From contig CM046836.1 in assembly GCA_025618425.1 (NCBI GenBank), forward strand, positions 28,414,140-28,478,139: DNA of 64,000 bases, given 5' to 3'. Numbering within the stretch: position 1 is the stretch's first letter; each line of letters starts with the position of its first letter. This document shows, in pieces, positions 33,426 through 44,613 of this stretch. Both the position numbers and the translations under genes were made by a program. Under the pieces are notes generated by a model, which was given only the letters and a program-made list of their open reading frames with translations, did not search any database and was not told the origin of the DNA. This stretch comes from Heliocidaris tuberculata. Taxonomy: Eukaryota; Echinodermata; Echinoidea; Camarodonta; Echinometridae.

Positions 33426-34859
33426 GCTTCATACAAAATCTAAACATGTTCTCATCTGAAATAGTTTCCAAAAGGTAATGCCTTGGTTTGAGACCATTGG
33501 CACTCTGTGTGATCTTTGCTTCACCCTGGCACCCTAGTTTTGTTTGTTCCCTCACTTTTATGGCACATGGATTTCTCAGCTATAAAAAAGGATAGAGCTC
33601 CTTTTGCACTTGCAAACCATTTTGTTTGTACCGTTTGCAGTACCCTCTGTGATCTTTGCCTCACCATGGCACCCAATCATACTCCTGTACCAGTTTTGTT
33701 TTGTCCTTCATCTGTTTGACGCATTAATCTCCAAGTCTCAAAGAAGAATTCCTCCCTCACTTGCAAGCAATTTTGTTTTTTGAATGTACAGAATACATTA
33801 TGTACTCAAGAATACCAATTTGCAAATTTGCTTGTTTTTATTTCAAAAATCAAATATGTATGCTTTCACAGGTTGCCACATGACACATTAATCTCCAAGT
33901 CTCTGAGAAAAATTCCTGTCGCACTTGCAAGCCAGTTTGTCTTTAGTGTGATATAATCTATTGAATGAAAGCATTTGTGCACTTTTCCTAGTTACCAGTG
34001 TGTAAATTCTGCTTAGTTTTATTTTTCAAAACAAACATGTACACTGTTGTCTACCTATAAGTTTGGTACAGGAATCCCCCTGTCTTAGAGAAGAATTCCT
34101 GTTGCACTTGCAAGCCATTTTATTTTTAGTGTGATCTAATATACTGAATTTTTAAAAAGCGCTCTTTGCCAGTTACCAGTGTGTGAAGTTTACTTTAGTT
34201 TCCAAAACAAACATGTGCTGTTTTTTTTTAAATATAATTATTTATAAACTAATTTTGCATACATGTAAGAGGTTGTAGTGTGATATCCTGTATGCTTCTG
34301 GTATTTGAAATGACAGAAATTGAAATGGAAGAAATCTGACATGCTTCAGTTGTAGGTTTGTCTCCTCTCCCTTGCCCTATACTTCCCTTTTTCTTTTCTT
34401 TTCTTATTATTACATTATATCCCAGCATTGCTTAAAGGGTGTGATGACAATATTTACAAAGTCAGCAAAGTGATTAAAAATTATGGGATAGAAACAAAGA
34501 GAATAAATGTGTTAGAAGCTCAACAACAGCAGATATATCTTGAGATTGTTTAGCATCTCTTCTTGGTTCTGTATTGCCAAGGAAAATAAGCATGAAATCA
34601 TTTTTTTTTAAATTATCAGTCAAAAATTTCAAAGTTATTTACTGAGTAAAGATATTCTTCCATATTGATTAAGAATATTGTGTACTGTACATCATATAAA
34701 TTATAACTGCCTAGATGAATAATACATTCAGGAACATAAATTTTGCATTATTTATATGAAACTATATGTTATGAGTTGTGCTTGTCTTTTTGATGCTAGT
34801 TGATTACATCTTTTCTAAAAGCCTGTGACTTGGCAACATGTAGGCAAAATGTGAATAAA
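33426..34859 (+). other. PDXDC1: PDXDC1 3' UTR region with diverged tandem repeats
   Basis: AATAAA signals at 34502-34507 and 34854-34859 are candidates for transcript ends. From about 33490 to 34210, four diverged units of roughly 150-190 bp repeat TCTCCAAGTCTC...GAATTCCT...GCACTTGCAAGCCATTTTG. Confidence 0.6.
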
Positions 34860-35109
34860 CAATTCTGGTTCATCACAAAATGTACAAAGCATTTCAAATG
34901 TGATTTTCCATTTACCAGTACAAAGGTTATCTTTAAAGGGTAAAACTTTTTGAAGTAGTTTGAAATTGATTTGAGATCTTAAATCTTTTTGTCTTTAATG
35001 TAATATCTAACACATGTCTCCAGTCAAAATTTGTTGGAAGTTTCAATATATCTTGCCAGAACAATAGCTTAGTCATATTTTTTATATGTAGACTGTTATA
35101 TCTTCTTCC

Positions 35110-35510
35110 CTTTTTTACACTATATTCTTGTGTGCTGTTCGTGCTTTCTCAGTTTTGCTTTGGTTAAAGAGTGTAATAATAAAAATAATATTCCTGTCCA
35201 TTTATATCCTACACTTGATCTCAGGACTGTTATTGTTTAGACCTAGTCCTTTCTGTTGTGATATGCCTTTTCCTGTTTCCACAATAGACCTGTATGCTGT
35301 TCATGGTTGTTCATTTTTGCTATGATTAAAGAGTTTAAGTTTTTGCTGGATGTTCCCTTCCATTTACACCCTACACTAGATCTATGTTCTCATAAGTTTA
35401 GCTCCAATGTTGATGACTACTGTTAGAGACCGTATTTTGATGGAGTACACCCTACTCCTTGTATACACTGTACATCTGTATGCTGCTCTTATTTGCTCTT
35501 TATGTTCCAT
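35110..35510. repeat. Diverged tandem repeat, ~165 bp x 2.5
   Basis: Repeated blocks CTGTATGCTGTTC, TTTTTGCTATGATTAAAGAG, CCATTTACACCCTACACT, starting near 35125, 35290 and 35470. Non-coding. Confidence 0.7.
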
Positions 35511-35539
35511 TCAAAAGTCTTGATTGACAGATGAATTCA

Positions 35540-35677
35540 GGGGAGCGTCTCATCAAGCGTTTTGTCAGTGATTTTTACTGACAAATTTGCTCTCAGCCAA
35601 TCAGATGCAAGGATTTCAGTAGCTTATAACAGTTGTCGGTAAAAAATCACTGACAAAACGCTTGATGAAACGCTCCC
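35540..35677. mobile_element. Palindromic MITE, GGGGAGCG(T)CATCAAGCG family
   Basis: GGGGAGCGTCTCATCAAGCG and CGCTTGATGAAACGCTCCCC form inverted arms; the loop GCCAATCAGATGCAAGGATT matches that of the element at 30867-31014, so they share an ancestor. Confidence 0.85.
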
Positions 35678-36164
35678 CTGTTATACCCCCATTTCCTCTT
35701 ATAGAACCCATATGTCGTATTCTGTCAGTATTGACCATCTTGCACTCTTATTAGAAGATGGAAGAGATACCTCAGATACACCTCTTGTGACTTTGCGTAT
35801 TTCACCTCCCTGCAATCTTTTAATTGAAAATGTAGTGGTTTTATTTTGATAACTTGTATGATGATTAGACTATTGGATGAAAAGTACGATATGATTTTAT
35901 CTCCAGTTTGCACTTCTTGCTTCACTTCTTTTCTCACCACCTGATTTTGTTGATTTAGAGTTCTGAATGTATCAATTATCATTGCACATTTTGCTTAGTA
36001 AACTATATGTGAATGTAGATTTTAATAGGGAATCATGGGTAGAAGTAGTACTTCAAGATCGATTCAGTCTTGTACATAGATTTTATGCTTTTTTCATCAG
36101 CACTGCAGTTTTAATATAAAGTTTATTCCACAAGTTTATAGATGTTACTATTCTCAGACATTTA

Positions 36165-36560
36165 GGCCGGAATTCACAAAGGTGGTTTCAATTCAGACCA
36201 TGGTTTATGCAGATTTCGTGGTATAAATACGCTTGATTTAGCGCGTACACTTAAAAAGATCCAATAATGAACGCGCGCCGGTCACGCTTGGTAGGCAAAA
36301 GCGCTAAATTTACGCTTGTTGCCATGGTTCAGACCATGGTTTATGTAAATTCAGACCATGGTTTATTTAAATTAATTTACATAAACCATGGTCTGAACCA
36401 TGGCAACAAGCGTGAATTTAGCGCTTTTGCCAACCACGCGTGACCGGCGCACGTTCATTATTGGATCTTTTTAAGTGTATGCGCTAAATCAAGCGTATTT
36501 ATACCACAAAATCTGCATTAACCATGGTCTGAATTGAAACCACCTTTGTGAATTCCGGCC
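36165..36560. mobile_element. Near-perfect palindromic MITE with TTA duplication
   Basis: Nearly the whole 396 bp is an inverted repeat: GGCCGGAATTCACAAAGGTG at the left, its complement at the right, through ACCATGGTTTATG near the centre. Flanked by TTA (36162-36164, 36561-36563), the TWA site of PIF/Harbinger elements. Confidence 0.9.
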
Positions 36561-36789
36561 TTAAAGGTTCATTGTGGGTCACATTCTAAGAAAATTCCTT
36601 CTAAACAAGGTTTTAAGATAGAGTTTCCCAGTATTATGGTATCAAAAAGGTTTGCCCACTGAGGCCAAATTTGTCATGCTTTTCTGACTGAAAGGAACGA
36701 CCTACAAAAGTTTGAAGCACATTGTTATGGACCTTTTGATTTTGATATTCCATTCCTCCTTTTCACCCTTTATCTCCCCATTTTTGTAG

Positions 36790-36868
36790 TGGTAGCAGCT
36801 TCCAGGAGGTGAGTGCTAGTGACATGAAGGACCTGACCACTGAGAGTGAAGGGGAGGATTTGAAATGA
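36790..36868 (+). CDS. PDXDC1: PDXDC1 alternative last exon
   Basis: Acceptor TTTTTGTAG precedes a frame, entered in the same phase as exon 23, reading SGSSFQEVSASDMKDLTTES then EGEDLK and TGA at 36866-36868. Skipping exon 23 would give an 848-residue isoform with a different acidic tail. AATAAA at 37077-37082 lies about 210 nt beyond. The peptide has the Ser/Asp/Glu composition expected of a coding tail; no transcript evidence is available here. Confidence 0.65.
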
Positions 36869-37076
36869 GGGCCAGACATCTTGTGATAATCCACCTCTTT
36901 CATAGGATCCTGGAGTTCATGGGTATTCCCACTCATCAAACGCAGCTCAGATCTTCTAGTAGATGTCTTAAACCTGTATAGTTTTTTTGATACACCCTGT
37001 ACCTGTCTGGCTTGGACTGTCATGCTGTGAGAACTTACACAATCAAAGTATTCTATTTCTTTATTATATTTTTAAA

Positions 37077-37082
37077 AATAAA
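37077..37082 (+). terminator. Candidate poly(A) signal for the alternative PDXDC1 end
   Basis: AATAAA about 210 nt past the TGA of the alternative last exon, followed by a GT/T-containing stretch (TTGTTTTATT). Confidence 0.45.
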
Positions 37083-37089
37083 ATTCATC

Positions 37090-38670
37090 CAATCTTCAGC
37101 ATTGTTTTATTAACACGATCGCAAAGACTTTCAAGAAATCAATCTGAGGTAAAGTCGCATAGCCTTGTGCATCACCCATTGAAATGTGCAGACATCACAA
37201 TGGCGTATTGCTTATTCTGAACATGATTTCTACAGGCAGTACGATAGGATGTTGAAATTTCCCGCGATTTCGTGAAAGTCTTTCATTATTGATTATACTA
37301 GTCTTGTAGTAGGATTCGGAAGAAACACATTTGTAAAGTAGAATAATTATGGCTGCATCAGTTTGTATTGCTGCCTCTTCCATAAGTATTGAGAATAATA
37401 CTTATTCCATTCCATGTAATTCATTCATGTAACGATAAAATATGGTGTATAAATATTTGTAGGAAGTTATGATATAATTATTAACTTTTTTGATCCAATG
37501 TTGTGCTATCTGATTATTTTTTGTTTAGAATTCTACTTTTTTAATAGTATGTTTTGTTTTAGTGTTGCATTTTGAGGTAAATAATTTAATATGTATATTG
37601 GTCTGTGTATACTTAAAAAACCATTTCTACATTATATAGCTTTATTTATGTTGCTAACCATTGTGTATGTCTTTTACAGTTATTACTGCTAAGGTCATTC
37701 CGTTCTTTATCACTTTAATTCCTTGTCTTTTGACTTTATTAAATCTGCCAATTATTGATTTTGCTGTTTTTACTCTGTCCTGGCTGTTGGTGGCAAATCA
37801 CGCCCAAGAACATTATATAATGTGAGTCAATAAGAAGGAAACCGAGATTCAAACGTGAATACTGTTGCAATTAATACATATAAATTTAATCACATTTTAG
37901 CCTATCATGTTTCCTTTAACTTGACACTTTGATCAATAAAATCTGACCATGGACGGCAGAACAGTATTATTTTTCCTGATTCATGTCAAATTTGCATCTG
38001 CCCATGGATAATCAACCCAAGGTTGGTTGAATGGTCTCACAAATAATGAAAGTAACTCCTGAACACCATGCAGCTCAACTTGTGCAAAGACGATTTTGAC
38101 ATGCTTATTAAAAATGGCCAGTGCTCATTCATCCATGATCTCATTTTGATGAGCAGCCTGTCAAATTGAAGAAGATATTAGACGTTATCATCTATAAGAC
38201 CATTATTATATATTTCAGAGATTTTGCTTTGTTTTTAAGATATTGGGCTTGAATATGGGTTTTCCTTTTTATTGACTCACACTGTAGCGTTGAACAGTGA
38301 CTGTGTTGGACTAAAAATCTCTACATTTTTATTTCTCTCCAGAAACAGGTAACCTCATTGTGCACATCCTTTGAAGATATTTTGTGCCAAATTTTTCAAT
38401 GAAACAAAGCATTATAAGTAAAGATGTCACTCGTGAAAGTTGGTGGCAGAGAAGGGATTAAAATTATCTTTCAATAATAGTGTTAATATAGCACAGGCTT
38501 TTTTGTACATGAAATTATGTTAGGTTCATATTCATTAAGGCAGACTGGTTTAGCTTACCGTAGTCCACTAATTTATGGAGTGCCAAGTGTCAAGCTCTTT
38601 TACTGCACAACTTACTGTAATTCTGTTATAAAATGAGTAAATGAAATGAAATTGATAAGTTAATGTCATA
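37090..38670. other. Intergenic, no gene seen
   Basis: AT-rich non-coding DNA with no ORF of note, no inverted repeat and no homology that I recognise. Confidence 0.5.
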
Positions 38671-38846
38671 CAGCGGAACCTCGTTATAACAAACTCCTTG
38701 GGACCAAGGAAATCACCTCTTTATATTGAAACCTTGGATATATCAGGGATAAAAAACAATAGAATACAAAGAGGTGGGAACGGCAAAATCACCTTGTTTT
38801 AATAAGAGTTTGTTGTAACAGTGTTCTTTATAACGAAGTTCCACTG
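38671..38846. mobile_element. pogo/Tigger-like MITE
   Basis: CAGCGGAACCTCGTTATAAC left and TATAACGAAGTTCCACTG right are inverted. TA precedes the left end; the right TA has decayed to CA. The interior TTGGGACCAAGG / ACCTTGTTTTAAT matches 58024-58198 in style. Confidence 0.8.
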
Positions 38847-38849
38847 CAG

Positions 38850-40370
38850 TGACATGATTTTTAGAGGTAGGGCATTATGGTAATTTTTACAGGATGAACA
38901 GGTTAACAACTGGCACTCCATAAACCAGTGGACTAAATGTCGCCTCTTTACCTGGACTAAAGCTAGTACCCATTAATTTTTGAATACTGGCCTTAGTCCA
39001 TATCCTCCATTCTAGAGCTAGCATATAGCTGTACATGTATAAATGTCTGAACACAGGTGTCTGAAGATAAGGGTTGCTGCTCAATTCTAGTGATCACATT
39101 ATGAAAAAGAAGCAGAAGTAAATGTTTCGTTGCGAAATGAGAAGGACTTTTAGTTCCAGTATATTTTCAATGCATCCGTTTTTAGAGACTTCCAACAGAT
39201 ATTCTTCCTACTTCGATTTTGAATTAGTATCAGTGGTGTTTGAGTGGAGGAAAGAATGATGAAATTGTACTCAATTTTTAAGGAAACAATTTACTTGTAT
39301 AAGACTAATCTAAATGGGATATACATGTTCATGTGAGACAAATAGTAAATTGTACTGTTAGAAAATATTATACTTGACATGTTTTCATTTTTAATGCATT
39401 TTATATTTTACTTTATGGAGTAAAGTAAATTATTTAAAAAATAGATTTCCCCATTATTAAGAAGTCAATTGATGTTCAACTGGAAAAGAACTTTTTTGGC
39501 AACAATCCTTTTTTCCCCTTTATATTGATGTTATCCCTCTAATTTGTAGGTGACCTTGGAAAGTTTTGTTGGAGTAGAAATACAAGAACATAATCAGAAA
39601 TTAATTCTTTTTTCAGTATGCTTGCATGAATGATATACAATCATTATCTTAGTATTGATTTTAGAGACCGTATTCTAAAAGCTATTTTCTTTTTTATTGT
39701 AATGCGAGGTCTTGTAAAGTTGTCATAATAGATTTAAATAACAGTGAGTCGTCACTTAATGTCTGCTCTTATATCAGTGGCTGCAAGATCGAGAGGTGAC
39801 GAAGACACCAGTGCAAGCATTAAATTTTGTTATTCCAGGAACTTTAGTTTGTTGTCATAATTACCTCTCAATAAAATACAAGATAAAATTGTTTTGAAAT
39901 ACCACCTGAGAGCATTAATGTGGTAGATAAACTTTTGTCTTAAATGTAATTAATGTAGATAATTTGAAAAATTGCTTTATTTGTACAACACAACCGCAAT
40001 CACGATTTCAAGGCCAGATCTGGACAGCAATGAAATATGACTGATTGAGTATACCTTTTGGGTATTGTTTTGCAATATGTGGTGAAATCTGAAGAAAAAA
40101 AAAATGTACAGTGATTTGTAAAATACAATCCTTGTATTCAGATGTCTCGCCACTCAATAACTAATACTTATTTATATATTTTGTAAAAGAATTTCTTTGA
40201 CAATTATTTGTAGAAAAAAATATATGAGGGAATCAATAAAAGCTCTATTCACTTGTAGGAAATCTCTGGAAATACAGTATTTAATATCTTTTGTTATTCT
40301 TTCAGGGTTGGTTTGTGTGTGTGTTTTTTTGTTTGTGTGCTCACCCAAATCAATGCCATTCATCTACTTT
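38850..40370. other. Intergenic, no gene seen
   Basis: AT-rich DNA; only short spurious frames. No inverted repeats noticed. Confidence 0.5.
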
Positions 40371-40372
40371 AA

Positions 40373-40783
40373 CCCTTTCAGGACAGGAATTATTTAAGGG
40401 CTAAATTGATCACATTTTGTTCTTCAAATTGGCAACAATAATATTTTCTCTTAGTGCTACATGGTTCTAATAAGGTGTAATGTCTTTGAAAACAATATAC
40501 ATGGTTACAAATTTGTCAAAAAGTTGAAAAAATTGCCAATTTGATAAAAAAAAAACAATGATTTTGAATCTCTCAAGGTGTTGCCAATTTAAAGATTTTA
40601 AAGGTTATTTTCTCATTTTTGAAATTCCTGGCATCAAATGCAATAGGGTCATGCAACAAAAATGGACGTAGGATGTGCAGAAATTTCTGCTCTTTCTACT
40701 CATGCATCTGGTATATTTTTTAAAGCTCTGAATCAAAAGTTATTGAGCCAAACCACAAAATGTGGTCAATTGCCTTGAAAGGG
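40373..40783. mobile_element. TTAA-flanked MITE, copy 2 of family
   Basis: CCCTTTCAGGACAGG ... CCTTGAAAGGG with intact TTAA on both sides (40369-40372, 40784-40787). Homologous in reverse to 15233-15572. piggyBac-type target choice; no transposase. Confidence 0.88.
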
Positions 40784-40824
40784 TTAAGCCTTTGTCTATG
40801 AGAACCAAGTGATCCCTGTATTAA

Positions 40825-41589
40825 CCCTAAAAGGGCCGGAGGGGTGGAATCCACCCACCCCCCCCCCCTAGACGTTTCTCACGATATGTCCGCAACGCGC
40901 AAAGCAGTCGCCGCGGCGTTTCATGACTTTTTTCTTTCGAATCTCACGCATCTTTTGAGACCAAATTCGCGATGTCCGGGCATGCGGTTCCAAAGTTACT
41001 CAACATTTCGTACTTGCACGTCAGACCAAAAATTGCTCAAAAACGTGATTTTGTGTATAATTTCAATACAAAATGTGTTTTCAGCCAAAATTTAGAAATC
41101 TATGAATATTTTTACATTTACTGATTAAAATTAATTTATTTTATGCTGTTTATGGTCACGAAAGTGTCCCCGACGAATTTCATCCAAAAAACAATAAAAA
41201 ACAAAGGTAAAAAAAAACAAAGAAATACATAAGAAATTTTAAATACAATAAAATACATAAGAAATCAATTTTGATACCGAATTTTTTTCAAGTATATTTG
41301 CTAAGAATACTGGAAAGAGTGTCTAGACCAAAAATTAGCATTTTTTGAGCTTTATTTAATGATTTAGAGCAAAATTTTGATTTCATGCATAAATTAGCAT
41401 AATTAATTAATGTGGAAATTTTTCGGAGCATTTTACTATACAGTTTTGTAGATTACGTTGTGGACGACGTGAGTGCCGATTTTCGGCGCGATCGCGCGGT
41501 CGGCGGTCGAGATCTCGGGGGGGGGGGGTGGATTCCACTCCCCCCCCCCCCGGCTGTGGCATGGCCAAAATATCCCGGCCCTTTTAGGG
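40825..41589. mobile_element. TTAA-flanked MITE, CCCTAAAAGGGCCGG family
   Basis: Ends CCCTAAAAGGGCCGG and CCGGCCCTTTTAGGG, each flanked by TTAA (40821-40824, 41590-41593). A second inner inverted pair is GGGTGGAATCCAC / GTGGATTCCACTC next to poly(C)/poly(G) runs. It lies 41 bp from the previous TTAA element. Confidence 0.9.
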
Positions 41590-41593
41590 TTAA

Positions 41594-43375
41594 GCTTATG
41601 GGAATTACAGAATTCAGTAGTCAGCAGGTTAATTATCATTGAGTGGTCAATATCCCACAACAACCAAAGTGTGCATGTACATGAATATGGGTTTTTAATC
41701 ACTCTTGAGACCGTTTCAGTTATTCACAGAAAAAAAAAGTGTACATGAATAAGGGTGCTGAATATGTTTAATGATTTGTGAGAACACTTCAATCATTAAC
41801 AGAAGAAAAAAAAGTATATCATTCATTAACAAAGGGACATCATTCATTTCCACTATGATACATGCAACATTCATGTCTTATCAAATATGTTTAGTACAAC
41901 TGATCGTTCGGCATTACAGCTCAACTGATGGTTTGCCTGATGAATATCATAGCATTAGAAAAGGTACAAGACGACTTAAGAATGTATTTACATGTAATAT
42001 ATTTATTGATTCGTTATAGACATTCAATCAAGAAAACTTTATAAAATACAAAACATGATAAGTGCCATTATTTTTTTTTTCATATCGAAGCCATAATAAC
42101 TGACCTCACCTGAGGACAAATTTCACGTTTAATTACAGACTAATCAATATAGCACTTGATCATTAATAGTACTTGATCATCAAATACCTGCCACAAATGG
42201 ATTCTAACCCAGCCAGTATATTGAAGTATTGTATAGTATCTCTGTAGATGAAAATCCATCTAGACTTGAATACATTATTTGTTGCTACGTCGGGTAAGCA
42301 TTTAGGTCATCAAAATAACACATTTAGGTTACATAAAACGTACATATATTTTATTGAGACTTAATCTTTAAATCGAGACTAATCATTTTTATGACTTTGC
42401 ACTGAAACATTCGGACATGCAGCACTATGATGACGGCTGTATTGCCTTCCTCATTGCCGATGAATGCGGTTATGTACTCAGATAAATTTCACATTTTTTT
42501 TTTAGCAGACGGAAGTTTTAATCAAGGAGCTCCTTGTTTTAATAATTTAAATTTCATGCATGCCTTCCCCGAGGAGCTTCAAACACAAGCTCCTTGCTTT
42601 CCTGGAAGAAAATTATGGATAGCAAATTCATAATATCAATTTTTTGTCAAAGACAATAAATTTCGTTCTTCTAATCTTGCCCGCCTGATGAGAATTAATC
42701 CTCTACTTGTTGCTTTGCAATGCACCATGTCTACAACTCAACACAAAGAACAAGCAATTAATACATTTACCCATTATAATATTATATTCGAAATAACGAA
42801 GAGCTTTCTAACAATTAAGAATGCAAACTATAAGATTGCAGAGGATCATCAGATTTGACGAATTTCACTTTGAAATGGAATGAAATTTATTGGACATTTT
42901 GATGTTGGAATACCGTTAGACCATGTCCAATGACAAATGTTGATAAAATTATGTAAACAAGGAAGCTTCAAGCCACTAGACCGACATTTTCCGTCTCTTG
43001 GGCTGTCGATCTATATAGGATGTCCCTAATCCTGGATTCTTTGGGACGAACTTGAAGAAATGATGAAATTCTTTTTCGATAATATGGTATTTATTACATA
43101 GGTCACTATTATTTAATGAATTAGTATATTCTTCCAGTTATTTTCCCGATACACCCTATTTAGTATAGTTATATAACATTATCGATGCATGTACATGTAT
43201 TTATTTTTATGTTTATGTTTATAGACGCATAGATGTATTTATGTTTATGTTTGTAACTTTTACCATGTAAATACAACGAATTTCCATATATGAATGGACA
43301 ATAAATGAACCTATAAAACAAGTGTATTAACCCAACTCTTAAGTGAAAACGTATTCCACTCGAACATGGGTGAAA
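41594..43375. other. Intergenic, no gene seen
   Basis: AT-rich, some short direct repeats (41640-41830: ATTCATTAAC-type; 43200-43255: TTTATGTTTATGTTTA). No coding or RNA gene supported. Confidence 0.5.
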
Positions 43376-43377
43376 TA

Positions 43378-44389
43378 CAGTGCGTCCCCCAAAAAAGTTA
43401 ACAGTTGGAAAAAGTCTCCCTAAATATATATTTCAGAATATTTTCTATAAATTTTAATTCCTGTAGATAGCTTAGGGTCCCTCCTATGCAATAGCACCAA
43501 AAAATCTAACTTGTTATTAAGCTTGGGTCATTAAAAACAACTTTTGTGAAAGGGTGCAAAATTCAGACTTGACAAGAATTGGTATTTGTCCTGGGTGGTA
43601 TGAACGAAGTTAAGAACCGTTCAAAATTGACAGTTGAAAAAAGTCTCCCCATTTAACTATTTAAAAATATTTTCAGGAAATGTTCATACCTGTGGAAAGC
43701 TTAGGATCTCTTCTGTCATATGACATTAAAATATCTCACAATATTTTACGCTTGAGTGAGCAAAAGCCAATTTTTGTGAATGGGTGCAAACTCCATACTT
43801 GACAAATGTTTGTTTATGTTCTGGATGGTATCAGCAAAGTTGAGAGGCATGAAAAGGCATAAAAATGTCATATTCTGATCATTAAAAGACAATTTATGAA
43901 AGAACAGATTTTGTTCACTGTATGTCCTGATATATCCCATCAAAACTTTATGGCTGAATGAGCAAGCCAGGTAAAATTAAAAGACTCACTACAAGTAACA
44001 TTTTGAAACACTCAACAAAGTAGTTAATTGCTTAATCAAGCGAAAAATGTTGATAGGATGTGTAATGACATACTTAGAACAAAGAGCCTGTTATTTCATA
44101 AATTGCCTTTTATTAAACAGATATATATGGAAATTTCTAAGCCTTTTCATGACTCAGCTTGGCTGATACAAGCCAGAGCCAAGATCAATTCTTGTCAAGT
44201 CTGGATTTTGCACCCTTTCACAAAATTGGCTTTTGCTCACTCAAACGTAGAATATTGGATGATATTTTGGTGTCATTTGGTAGAACAGACCCTAAGCTAT
44301 CCACAGGTATGAAAATTTCCTTAGAAAGGTTTGAAATATTTATTTGGGTAGACTTTTTCCAACTGTTAACTTTTTTCTGGGACGCACTG
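43378..44389. mobile_element. Tc1/mariner-like non-autonomous element with internal duplication
   Basis: Ends CAGTGCGTCCC / GGGACGCACTG lie in TA (43376-43377, 44390-44391). Subterminal sequence AGTTAACAGTTGGAAAAAGTC is repeated inverted at the far end and as a diverged direct copy near 43627, so the element holds three copies of a ~220-bp module. No transposase frame. Confidence 0.85.
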
Positions 44390-44607
44390 TATAGGTGAAA
44401 TAGATGAAATATTTATTGGTTACTGTATCGTCCAATATACAACAACAATACTTTACGATGTATTTACGTATTTACATATATATATATGTAATAGTGAGTA
44501 CAGTATAGCTTAAAGAATTTAAAAAAAACTAATGACTATGGCTGCACTCCATTGAAAAGTTCTGCGAGACATACAATTACTATAGTGTAAGACATATAAT
44601 AAAGTAC

Positions 44608-44613
44608 TTTATT
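44608..44613 (-). terminator. Poly(A) signal overlapping stop codon
   Basis: Minus-strand AATCAATAAAGT: the TAA stop of the 493-aa gene is inside the hexamer AATAAA. If used, the 3' UTR would be only about 10-30 nt. Confidence 0.5.
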
